From positions 16,639,419 to 16,703,418 of the forward strand of contig OZ020486.1 in assembly GCA_963971405.1 (NCBI GenBank): a DNA stretch of 64,000 nucleotides, given 5' to 3'. This stretch comes from Psococerastis gibbosa (lineage: Eukaryota > Arthropoda > Insecta > Psocodea > Psocidae). Both the position numbers and the translations under genes were made by a program. The notes under the pieces were generated by a model that was given only the letters and a program-made list of their open reading frames with translations, searched no databases and was not told where the DNA came from. Positions 11,301-20,118 of the stretch are shown here, piece by piece (position 1 is the first letter of the stretch; every line of letters begins with the position of its first letter).

Positions 11301-14300
11301 CTCAGCAATGTCCATTTGATTCTCCAAATCGCCGCGGTCAGTATTCTCTGCACGCTCTACTTTCCACGACAAATTCTCAATTTCAGCTTCTAAGTGAGCT
11401 TGTTGGTATTCAAACAACTCCTTCCTAGGTCCAGCTGGCATGTAATACGCGAACGGGTACGTGTACTGCAATGTGTACCGACATTTCGCCAAAAGTGCCG
11501 CTGCTGATAGTAAATATTGCCAGTCAATCCATGTTCCCGAAGCTTTCATCACCTTAGTGTTGATTCTAGCTTTTATCTTTTCAAGAGTTTGCTCTTCAAG
11601 CTTCAAACTTTTGGAATGGTTTTCCCAACGCTCATAGTAGTGTAAATACTTCTTTAGGGCCTCCCTTGCGAGTGCGTGGAGAGAGTCCCTTGCTACATTA
11701 GGATTTTCTTTATAACGGGAACACTCGTAGTACTCGGCACCGTGTTGTTTCCACTCACCAAGGCACATCCAGCAAAAATCGAGTTTACAATTAAAACATT
11801 TCATGTGATTGCATCCGCCATTTTTTTCGATGCATATATGGCAGCCCGGACAGTCCTTGGTATGAGCACTTATATAATTTGCAGTCTCGCTGTCGTCAGC
11901 ACATTTAGTTAACCAACGCCGAATAGTGTTGCAGTCAGTTGGAGCATGATAGTCAGTGCCGCATTTAAAACAGAAGACAGTTTTGCAGTAAGAGCATTTA
12001 ACACGCTTAGCGCGTGGCTCTAAAGCCTTAACTATGACATTACAATTGGTTCCAGGACAAAATCGTAGATGAGGATGCGACTGAACGTAGTCACGAAAGG
12101 CGTATTCTTGGTATTTGCTTCGCATGAGAGGTAAAGTCAACAAATTTAGCACAAAATCTTCTGGAGCCAGGGCCGTACAATCCTGGGCCATGCACGATAT
12201 ACCTGTACTAACAGCTTGGTGTATTTGTACTTCACAATGTTGTCCCCAACAGTCCCGACAGAATAAATGCCGACATCCCAATCCACGGAACAGTTCCGTG
12301 GGATGAGAAGTGAAGCATACGGGACAAAGAGCTCGGGCAACTTTGTCTCGAGAAGGCGAAGATGGACGAATGGGTCCAACAGGAACATTTGCCACTGACC
12401 AGTTATGCGTATGTAGCAAAACCTTTGCCTGGCTTGGGGAAATCTTGCGTACACTACTCAGCTCTTCAACCAACTCATTCAGAAGCTTTTCAACGTCTTC
12501 TACAGTCAAACACTCAAACTCAAAGTACTCAGGATCAGTCTTAGCTGGATCGGCAAGTTCAACATCGCAATCTGCCTCTCCAACGTTATAATAATCTTCG
12601 AATGCACATTCTTCATCCGAACACTCCATCTCCGAGTCGCACTCATCTTCCATTGCATTACTCATTGTGGCAAAAAAAAAAAAAAAAAAATTTGATTGCA
12701 CACGTCGATTAATTAACTACGCAACTCACATTGATTTTGTGCCACAGCTTAACCTATTGATCAGCAGTGGCAGCTTTTACTGCAATAAACTTCTACACAC
12801 TTAAAACTTCTCATTGCAGCTCAACTTAGTCACATTCAGTTTGTCATGATTCACATTAATCCCACTCATTCACTCACTGAAACAAACATAATGTCTTTCT
12901 TCCTGTTTTGTTGAGTACAACTGTACAAATTTATAAAATAAAATAGACGATTTCTGCTTTGTGGTATATGTATATTGATATTCTTATTTCTTTCTTTCCT
13001 TATTTTGTAAGGGAAAACATATGGGAAATTAACATCACGTCATGGCGACAATTTTCCCTTTCCCGCTATTTTTGAATTTAATTCGATAGTAGGCCAAACT
13101 TTACAAAAATTATATTTAATAAATTAATAAAAAAATTAAAAATAATAACTTTCGTTTAGGCTCATTTCAATATATTATAATTTTTCAGTATTACCACCAG
13201 TCTTAACTAAGCCAACCGCCTAGGCATGTCGACTTAGTTTCAGGCATCGTCAAAATTAGAGGGAAAAAATGGGTATACATAATTAGATGAAAATAAAATA
13301 AAATCCTAACGTTAGATAACTGGCAGTTATTAGGTCAATGTTAAGAGTGTTAGTATGTGTTAGGGGTGTGGAGTATTAGAGGGTGGGGAATGCTATTTCT
13401 AATTCCTATAGACTTCAAAGAACTCACTGACAGAATACGGACAAATGTTTAACAACTCTTTTTAAGCACGTTGTAGAACGGGTTTTTGAACCTATAAATA
13501 AGGCATATTCTAATATAGACCTTTCTCAAATGATTAGGTGGGGGTCTCCATTGACCTCGCATTGCAGAATGCACATGACGTTGACGTGGTAGCAGACATC
13601 ATCCGTTGGAAAAATTGTATAAATCTGCATTCTGCAATGCGAGGTCAATGGAAACCCCGCCTTACCTAACCAAGAGGACCATTAGTATTTTTTGTTCTCG
13701 TAGCGTCATAAACAATTAAAGTTGCCATAATTCTGCATGAGTCTCAATTAATCGATGGCTATAGTGGTTATTACCAACCTTCGTTCGTAATAAATAAATA
13801 GTCTCTTTGTAAATTTGTAGTATTTCGAACACATTATAATAAAAGTTGACTTGATAAAATATTACACAAAATTACACTTGAGAACGACGAATAGTTTGTT
13901 TGTTTGTTTCTAACGCCTGCTTTCAGCATTTCTGCTTTAAGCAACCCTGTCAGCCTGGCGGGGGGAGTGAGTCTGTTTGTTAACTTGAGGCACCCTAAGG
14001 GCAGACTCTTTCACCTCGGGGAAAGGGGAGTTGACTAACAGGGTGGACCTCCTGATTATAGTGGATTCCGAACCACTTGGGGAACATGGTAAAGTCACAC
14101 GATTAAATCGGAGGTGACCAGGACTCGACTTATACTGCCTAAGCGCGTTATCATGTCCCACCAGGTTCCCCTGCCAACGCTGTGCACACTACCAAGTTGC
14201 CGCAGTTTGAAACATGCTCTGCTCTAATGGAATCAACATGGTAAGGCCGTTGGCACGACGAATAGTCGATACCGGTCGTGACATAATTTTTATGCTTTTT

Positions 14301-17300
14301 TGTGTAATATTTCAAGTCAACTTTTTTATAATGAAAACCTTCTTTCGTGTATCCTCCCATGATATTTTAGCATTCTCCTATAAAACCACATCTCAAAGGC
14401 ATCCAACTACCGTACTTTTTTATCTTTAATATGGCTTCTGCCCTAATTGACACACCAGGCTTTTAACGAACTAAAATTCTTCCCGTAATTACTTCGCAAC
14501 ACAAGCTTTGTGGTAATACAGTCTTTGTGCACCTAGTCTAATATAACTTTTTTTTTAACAAACGTGAGTCGGAAAAATGAAGAGTTGGGTTGGAACCGGA
14601 TTTATGAGACTTGCTGGAATACCCACTGTGGGCTAGAGGCTTCACATAAGGCTGAAGAACTCTCTCCTGGTACGTCTTTACTCATTTCTCGCGAAATGAA
14701 ACTCAGATACCCCCTTGCCATCACATTGTCACTGAAGAAGGATGGTGGCCACGCATAAACTTTGGACAATTTTTTGGGGCTTCCTGAGATGATCATGAGT
14801 AGACCTTGACAGTTTGTTTATTGAATGATTCTTCGACGGTAAAGATTTTCTCATTGGTAAAAAGGTCATTTTCGTCGCCATTAGTTGCGTGCCATCGTAA
14901 GAGGGCTTTTGCTATGTTTTATCTGATTTCCTTAAGAGGGGCATTTATGAAATAAAATGTGGTGCGACGATAGGCATTCACTCGGAGATCATCTCTCAAT
15001 TGGCGGCTTACGGATCACTTTGATATCGCCATGTCACCAGCCATCACAGCTACCTCTCTGTAGTTCCCGAAAACATTTTTTTAATGAAACTTTCAGAGAT
15101 TAATAACAATAGACAGACAATGTAAACATAAGCAGCATCAAAAAAAATCAGATTAACACTTTTTCGAATACAGTGTAGTAAACATATTGCTTGACTAGGT
15201 ATATACCATACTCCTGCTAAGTCAAGATTGCCTTAATGCACCTAATTAGGTTGGCTAACCCTCATTTGAAATTTTTTAAATACACACCTTTCAGGTTTGT
15301 CGAATTTAAACGATTATACTCTGTCGTCAGCTTTGCTATGGTTGCAGCAATAGGTTCCACGCGGCCCCCAAATGGAGGGTCTAAAATAATGGTGACATCG
15401 TTTTTCAAAAATTCACGTAGAACTTTTTCGCCATTTTCATCCATTATGAAATTATTAAACATGTTGTACCACACGAACTGATTCTCTGTATAGAAATAAT
15501 GCTAAAACAAAGAAAATTATTTGACGTTAAACTTGTCCCATCTTAACAAACCAGGGGTTGCCTATTATGAAGAAGACAAACCATTGAACATATTCTATTA
15601 TACAGCAATTTACTCTATTAATGCAGTAGTGTATGATGCATTATTTAGAAGCAATCGATTTAAAGATATGAAAAAATCTAAGTTCCAATTTGACAACATG
15701 CAACTCTCAAGTATATCAGAAATAGACAAACCGTATTTTATGTGTTTATAGTCCAAAAATTTATTAATTATTTTTTCCGAGTTTAAACTCATTTTATTAC
15801 TATTAATTTTAGTCTCAGTAACATAATTAGCCTAACTTAAGCAAAGCACGTACATATTTCGGGTCAATGTCCAGCAAGAGTGCATTCATTCCTAAGGCAG
15901 GTTTGTTGACAATATTTTCAAAAATTCGGGGTGTGCCCACACATAAGATATGGTTCAGCTGCATTGCCACGAAAAAACTTAATATGTGGCTTGTGGTCTC
16001 AGCACTGAAGAAGTACTGTGCTTCAACCTGAAATAATAAAAAAATATTATAATAAGCCTGTTCTAACACTGCAGTCTGATACAACATTCAGTAGAGGAAA
16101 TTTCCGACTTGGCGACCATGACTATGATTGAATGTCGCAACTTTGAGATTTTCTAGCCTGCTCGGTTTATCCGATTTAATTCTTAAATTACATACATGAG
16201 GACACTGTTTACAAACACGGACAATTTCAAGAGAATTTATAATTATAATAGAATTTTTCAGATCGGATTTTCTGTTGAAAATGTTGATTAAGTTTATAAC
16301 TAACCCTAAACTTCTCAGCGCTTCTGTGCGCAATCTGGCTGCTTTTGTCACTTTATTTTACAATGTGCTGGTGGAAATTAAAATTTTCTGCAAGGTCGGA
16401 TCAAAACCACATTTTGTGAAAGAATGGAGTTGTCCAAGTTTGTAACGAAGCTCCTCACTTCTTACATTAGGATTGATAGAGGCAATATTAGCAAGCAACC
16501 GTGTCACGCTGATTCTTAATTGTAATACATTTAGGCGATAGCATCCCGGGCCACCCTTCTGAAGCACTGGTTACCGCGAATGGTTACTGGCAGTTAAATG
16601 GGGGCGGACATTGCGGTTTCTGGATAGCGTAGGACCATTGCATTGGCATTCAACAGCAAACCACTTGCAGCATATGCTTACCATCATAAACAATAATTAC
16701 CTACTTTCAGACTTTTTTATGCTGCGATACTAACCTTGGTGTTTTCCCGTGGAATACAAATTTCAGTTGGATGGATAAGTTGTTTATCTGACAATCCATT
16801 TATAGTGTAACATGACCTATGACAGTCTTGTGATATAACAAATAATTCATTGCATGTATGGCAGTACCCTCGTTGAGAAGCAATAGTATTTTTAAGTTTC
16901 TTCCGTAATGCCTTCGTCGATTTGCTATTTACTTTCAAATTTATTTCTTTGCGTCTCAAAATGGCCCTTTCAGACTGTTTATTTGCATTAACATTTACCT
17001 TTTTGAGGTAAAATGAACATTCAGTGCGATCTCGGCAAGCAGAACAAGCAAAATATTCTGACTTCGCTGATCCTCTTCTTCGGAAAAGAAGGGTGGGTCC
17101 TGAAAGAATGATAGCGAATTTAGGCGGTGTTTCCACATACGTCAATCGTCAATGAGAAATATGGTTTTGACGTTAGCAGAATTTTTAGTATGTCCTTAAT
17201 GTCTGCTAAACCTTTAAATACACATTTCTTATTGACGATTGACGTATGTGGAAATACCGCCAAAAAACACGTTCATTGTTGGCCAATTCGCAGTTGACAT

Positions 17301-18065
17301 CCGCGTCAAATATTCTGCTATGGGCCACTGTTGTGATTTTGTTGAATCTCTACATATCTTTCCTTATAAAAATTACGTGTCACGTGTTTGTTCTTGATGG
17401 ACTACTAAACTACTGAACCGATTTTAAATTTGATTTGCACACCCTGTGCAATGCGACCCAACTTGAAAGATAGGATAGCTTACATTTCAATTTATAGTCG
17501 CAATTATAATTTTATTGCAAATTATTTGTCTGCATTACATGGTTGCATAATCGCAAATTCGCAGGAAAACGTAAAAAGACATCGCGATTTTCAAAAACCC
17601 TGCTGCGGAGCAGTACACGGGACGGGATGGGTAAAAAATATGCCCAATGAAAAATGTAATGCAGACAACGGAGAATGCTGAACATTGACGGAATCCCTGA
17701 CACGACATTCATTGACTGTTGGACGGTATGAAGTTCACCGGGTCCACTAGTTGTATATATAAAGAGCTCTACTACGAATAACTCAAAATAACCAGAATTT
17801 TTACAGTAGTGGCGAGCCAACGAAACTAATGTACGGGGTGTTCCAATCGCCCGAAACGTTGCTCAAGTTTCGTACACTCACCGGATGCCTCTTAAGTCCT
17901 GATAGAGTTAATTTATGTTATTATTATAATGTGCAGTCTCCCCAACACATAGGCCTACTGTAGGCTTATTTGAGAGCTATTATTAAAAAATTATTATTTA
18001 CCATGAAAACAGTGTGGATTTCCTTCGACATTTTTGGTATCTACATCAACTAGTAAATTCTGCAT
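8345..18065 (-). CDS. ZCCHC4: ZCCHC4, 28S rRNA N6-adenosine methyltransferase (6 exons, 441 aa)
   Basis: Exons on the minus strand: 18065-18002, 17099-16735, 16027-15854, 15501-15288, 9704-9415 and 8563-8345. Total 1326 bases, in phase. Domains in order: a GRF-type zinc finger near residues 19-50 (CFHGPTLLF...[13 protein letters not shown]); an SAM-binding segment ([17 protein letters not shown]); the catalytic motif DPPFGG; the segment [12 protein letters not shown]...[10 protein letters not shown]; a Cys-rich block (CNKCDYW..., CYKCQKC..., CDTCQRC); a CCHC knuckle [14 protein letters not shown]; and a basic tail. The human protein, about 510 aa, deposits one m6A on 28S rRNA in the nucleolus. 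The start is the first ATG in the exon 1 frame; the frame is open a little further up but has no other Met. Intron 4 (5.6 kb) contains the ARIH2 gene, and intron 1 contains a MITE and a Helitron. Confidence 0.92.
8930..9110 (+). mobile_element. tRNA-cored palindromic SINE-like element, copy 1
   Basis: A tRNA-like core (about 8957-9026) has a box-A-like GGTCCAGCGGTTAAGACG, an anticodon-stem-like pair ACGCC/GGCGT around a 7-base loop, and a perfect box B GGTTCGAATCC. Its acceptor-like stem GGCTTGG/CCAAGCC continues outward into inverted arms of about 33 bases (GAGGATATGGAAAAAAC on the left, GTTTTTTCCATATCCTC on the right). The loop lacks the T33 of real tRNAs, so it is not a functional tRNA. 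Relatives lie at 19080, 56710 and 62108. It sits in ZCCHC4 intron 5. Confidence 0.75.
9195..9331 (+). mobile_element. tRNA-type SINE (family 2), internally deleted copy
   Basis: Matches the 59152 copy: GACATGTAGAGTAGTGGTAC head, then GTAAAGCAGGCGGTC...CTTCCTAGTTGAG, then CTAGGTTGGCTTAGTAATAG. The middle, including the box-B region, is missing. Confidence 0.75.
9711..10261. other. Part of ZCCHC4 intron 4; nothing recognised
   Basis: AT-rich, without repeats recognised elsewhere in the window, supported open frames or structure. Confidence 0.4.
10262..10418. repeat. Inverted pair of hammerhead-like motifs (Penelope-type repeat remnants)
   Basis: On the minus strand (10316-10270) the order is CTGAAGATG, a stem GTTGAC/GTCGAC, then GAAACGCTTGGAAGTACG. 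A decayed second unit runs on the plus strand at 10366-10414 (CTAAAGATGTC...GAAGAAACGTTTGGAAATAG). A third unit is at 39173-39222. The order CUGANGA, stem, GAAA is that of the hammerhead ribozyme core that Penelope-like elements carry in their terminal repeats. Activity is not claimed. Confidence 0.45.
10419..11258. other. ARIH2 3' flank within ZCCHC4 intron 4
   Basis: AT-rich. A minus-strand AATAAA equivalent (TTTATT) occurs near 11038, about 220 bases past the ARIH2 stop, and is a candidate polyadenylation signal. No clear poly-A-tail remnant or target duplication was found. Confidence 0.35.
11259..12665 (-). CDS. ARIH2: ARIH2 / ariadne-2, RBR E3 ubiquitin ligase (intronless, 468 aa)
   Basis: One uninterrupted frame. 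From MSNAMED: acidic N-terminus (1-52); UBA-like region (about 53-110); RING1 with C114, C117, C131, H133, C136, C139, C158 and C163; IBR with C203, C208, C224, C227, C232, C235, H240 and C245; RING2 starting C272-P-G-C275 with catalytic Cys285 in NGGCNHM; then the Ariadne domain ([15 protein letters not shown]..., [21 protein letters not shown]). The ending [12 protein letters not shown]...LLKDFLEA is typical of ARIH2 rather than ARIH1. The enzyme receives ubiquitin on its RING2 cysteine and works with neddylated cullin-5 ligases. A 19-base T-run ends 6 bases before the ATG in sense; it could be a splice-acceptor tract, in which case MEDECDSE is the start. All metal ligands and the catalytic Cys are intact. 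Confidence 0.95.
   Translation of the reverse strand: MSNAMEDECDSEMECSDEECAFEDYYNVGEADCDVELADPAKTDPEYFEFECLTVEDVEKLLNELVEELSSVRKISPSQAKVLLHTHNWSVANVPVGPIRPSSPSRDKVARALCPVCFTSHPTELFRGLGCRHLFCRDCWGQHCEVQIHQAVSTGISCMAQDCTALAPEDFVLNLLTLPLMRSKYQEYAFRDYVQSHPHLRFCPGTNCNVIVKALEPRAKRVKCSYCKTVFCFKCGTDYHAPTDCNTIRRWLTKCADDSETANYISAHTKDCPGCHICIEKNGGCNHMKCFNCKLDFCWMCLGEWKQHGAEYYECSRYKENPNVARDSLHALAREALKKYLHYYERWENHSKSLKLEEQTLEKIKARINTKVMKASGTWIDWQYLLSAAALLAKCRYTLQYTYPFAYYMPAGPRKELFEYQQAHLEAEIENLSWKVERAENTDRGDLENQMDIAEKRRVTLLKDFLEA
12666..13536. other. ARIH2 upstream region in ZCCHC4 intron 4
   Basis: Begins with the 19-base A-run (12672-12690, T-run in ARIH2 sense). The rest must hold the ARIH2 promoter if the gene is independently transcribed, but no TATA box or initiator is evident. 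Confidence 0.35.
13537..13661. mobile_element. Tourist/Harbinger-like MITE, 125 bp
   Basis: Starts GGTGGGGGTCTCCATTGACC and ends with the complement (GGTCAATGGAAACCCCGCC). It is flanked by a TTA duplication (13534-13536 and 13662-13664), the signature of PIF/Harbinger transposition. The arms share CCTCGCATTGCAGAATGC with the composite MITEs, and GACGTGGTAGCAGACAT lies just inside the left arm. Confidence 0.85.
13662..15287. other. Distal part of ZCCHC4 intron 4; one dispersed repeat piece
   Basis: A 36-base string at 14043-14078 (CTCCTGATTATAGTGGATTC and flanks) recurs exactly at 26603-26638, marking an unidentified dispersed repeat around 13900-14180. No gene is supported in the remaining 1.1 kb. 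Confidence 0.4.
16088..16567 (-). pseudogene. Unidentified protein-like remnant in ZCCHC4 intron 2
   Basis: Two minus-strand open stretches, 16567-16358 and 16351-16088, are in the same frame and separated by a single TAA, giving about 155 residues of ordinary composition (for example [20 protein letters not shown], then after the stop [20 protein letters not shown]). Length and protein-like character suggest a decayed gene or transposon piece. No family was recognised, and chance is possible. Confidence 0.25.
17123..17261. mobile_element. Tourist-like MITE, 139 bp, at the ZCCHC4 intron 1 acceptor
   Basis: Arms GGCGGTGTTTCCACATACGT and the complement at the right end, with TTA on the left side. 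The right flank is no longer TTA/TAA. It ends only 24 bases from the exon 2 boundary at 17099. The same terminal family appears at about 49897-50059 (CCACATACGTCAATAGTCAA). Confidence 0.8.
17356..17750 (+). mobile_element. Non-autonomous Helitron, copy 1
   Basis: Begins TC (TCTTTCCTTATAAAAATTAC) after A and ends GGGTCCACTAG before T, matching Helitron rules (5'-TC, 3'-CTAG, insertion between A and T). The body shares long segments with 25074-25635: CTACTGAACCGATTTTAAAT, TTGCACACC, CTTGAAAGATAGGATAGCTT, TGTCTGCATTACAT and CCCTGCTGCGGAGCAGTACA. There is no Rep/helicase frame. It lies in ZCCHC4 intron 1. Confidence 0.75.
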
Positions 18066-18134
18066 ATTTAAAATTACATTTGAATTCAAATCATCAAAAT
18101 GTAAATATTTAAGTTCATTTTTTATCAAAGAAAA

Positions 18135-18142
18135 GCCGCCAT
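18135..18142 (-). promoter_or_regulatory. YY1/Pho-like site in the presumed ZCCHC4 5' leader
   Basis: On the minus strand the leader reads ATATGGCGGC, the YY1/Pho consensus, about 70 bases before the chosen ATG. Such sites just downstream of the start are common in TATA-less housekeeping genes. This is motif evidence only; the ATG within it opens a short frame that stops after five codons. Confidence 0.4.
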
Positions 18143-18675
18143 ATTGTTTTCCCTGCTCCCTAAGTTAACGTCCTTGTTGGGTTGGCAACACGTCCATTTT
18201 TGGCGCTGAAATATAAAAAGCTATCTTCAACAATCATAAAGGGTCAACAGATTGGTAAACAGAACAATATATTTCAATATTGGTCAATCCTATCAAATAG
18301 CAATCAATATTAATATAATCCTTTCATAGAATGTATTTAGGTTTTCTTTGGATTGCATCAAAACCGGGCGTGAATGATGAATACCGGGCGACTTAGCGTT
18401 GTATACCAGTTCTGGTGCCTATTATCCTGAAGTACAGAAACTACACGGACCAATTTAAGTCGAAATGCACACTAAGTCAAGTTCCATGTAACGCGTTAAG
18501 TTGTTGAACACGGTATCTGACATGAAAAAGTAGACTTGTACAATTGGGTCAACCACTGTTCCATAAAAATATGTACCTGGTATTTTTATCCGAATCAGAA
18601 GTCAGGTGGCACATGGTAAATCAAGCGCTAAATTTTGACGTTTTTCCTTGTCATATTGGAAAGGTTACTATCTTT
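18143..18675. other. ZCCHC4 upstream region
   Basis: No supported gene. It should include the ZCCHC4 promoter. Confidence 0.35.
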
Positions 18676-18855
18676 AAGAGGATATGGAACGTAGATATTG
18701 GTCATCTCTCGATCACGCAAAAATCGGTCAGTTTCTATTTTTTATTTAATTAATATAAAGAATTGGTCTATAAAAGTTTTAGATCACTATTTCATAAACA
18801 ATATCATAGGGTTGTTTTACTTTTTGGTCCTGTCATTTCTCCATGAACTTTACAA
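18676..18855 (+). repeat. Dispersed repeat (family with 57291), copy 1
   Basis: Shares, in order, GATATGGAACGTAGATATT, a TCATC...GATCACGCAAAAA block, TTTATTTAATT, ACAATATCATAGG and CATGAACTTTACA with 57291-57490. No inverted ends or coding potential were seen; the family is not named. Confidence 0.6.
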
Positions 18856-19079
18856 TGAGTTTTCAGTCAATAAATAAAGCGCAATAAACCATTATAACAC
18901 CAAAAGTTAGAAAACACCCGATGGTATTTACACTTTGGATTAAAACTTTAATATGGCAGTAGTTCTTTTTAATTTGTTAAATATAATTATGAATATGAGT
19001 TGGTGAACTTAACACTTCATTTTCATGGATGAAAATATATTGTAGAATTTTCAATTCTTGGTGAAGTAATTTTATAACA

Positions 19080-19330
19080 GAAATTAGAGCATATGGAAAA
19101 AACTGGGGTTGGCGGGATTCGAACCCACGGCTACGCGTAACCAGGGCTTGTGGTCCTGCGGTTAAGACGACGCCCCAGTTAGGCGTAGATCGTGGGTTCG
19201 AATCCCGCCAAGCCCAGTTTTTTCCATATCCTCTAATTTCGGTTATAACGAGGAGGTTACCTCTTCAACCAAAGTTAATTTAATGTCAGTGTTATAAGTT
19301 ATTTACCATATAATACTATAATGTAAGTAA
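19080..19330 (+). mobile_element. tRNA-cored palindromic SINE-like element, copy 2 (extended hairpin)
   Basis: The right side is the canonical unit (GGTCCTGCGGTTAAGACGAC, box B GGTTCGAATCC, CCAAGCCCAG, CCATATCCTC, then GAGGAGGTTACCTCTTCAAC). The left arm, 19080-19146, is its reverse complement not only through the flank but also through the tRNA 3' half (GGCGGGATTCGAACCCACGG), giving a stem of about 65 bases. The left arm therefore holds an antisense box B. Confidence 0.75.
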
Positions 19331-20118
19331 TTTTATATAGAAAACGAAAGGGGACAGAATGTTTACACAATGGATCACTTTTTTTTTTAACCAAAATAAA
19401 TCTCAGTGACAACCCTTGGCCACGTAGAAATAATACAAATGCATTTAACTATTTTATATACATTTAAGGTGCTTTCAGTTGAAACGAGGAGAAAATTGGA
19501 AATCATTCGATATACGACAGAGAATACGACAGAAAAATACGACTTGATCCACAGCTTTCAGCGCCTAAAAATATTTGGTTCAAAACTATTTTTTTCCCCC
19601 AATTTTTTTACTTTTACCATAAAAATCTTAATCTTTGCGCTATACTCTATGAAGAATTTGAAAAGTTCCATAGAAATTCATAATGACAGAACCTGTTTTC
19701 ATGTTCATTTATTAATAATTTTGGAGAGCACTTTTGCGAATTGTCGTACAATGTATACAACAGCGGAGTTTTCAAGTTTAAAATAAATTAGGTGCTGCTA
19801 TCGCTATCTATTTAATGAACTGAACTATGCATGAAAACGCTTTCGCGTACCTTTGGCAAGTTTCATAACAGACAAAGTGCACATTACTTAACTGTTTGCT
19901 ATATATGCATAGGCAGTATAGCAATATCATTAAAGGTAAGACAAAATCTAGTTCGCTAAAATAGGAATAAAATACCGTTAGAACATCATTAATGGCATGG
20001 CTTGAATAATATAGTTTGCGTTGATTTTGCATTTCCATAAAAAAAAATTAAACACAATTATAACAACTACAACACAGTAATTGGCAATATTGAAGAGGCT
20101 GACAAGCACCGCTTGAGG
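19331..20118. other. Intergenic stretch downstream of the zinc-finger gene; nothing recognised
   Basis: AT-rich. Open frames here are short and have no family features. Confidence 0.4.

Noticed and set aside
12310..12591. Plus-strand frames over ARIH2
   Set aside because: Antisense shadows of the ARIH2 coding exon.
14564..14796. Paired 64-codon frames on both strands
   Set aside because: Mutually antisense and featureless; inside ZCCHC4 intron 4.
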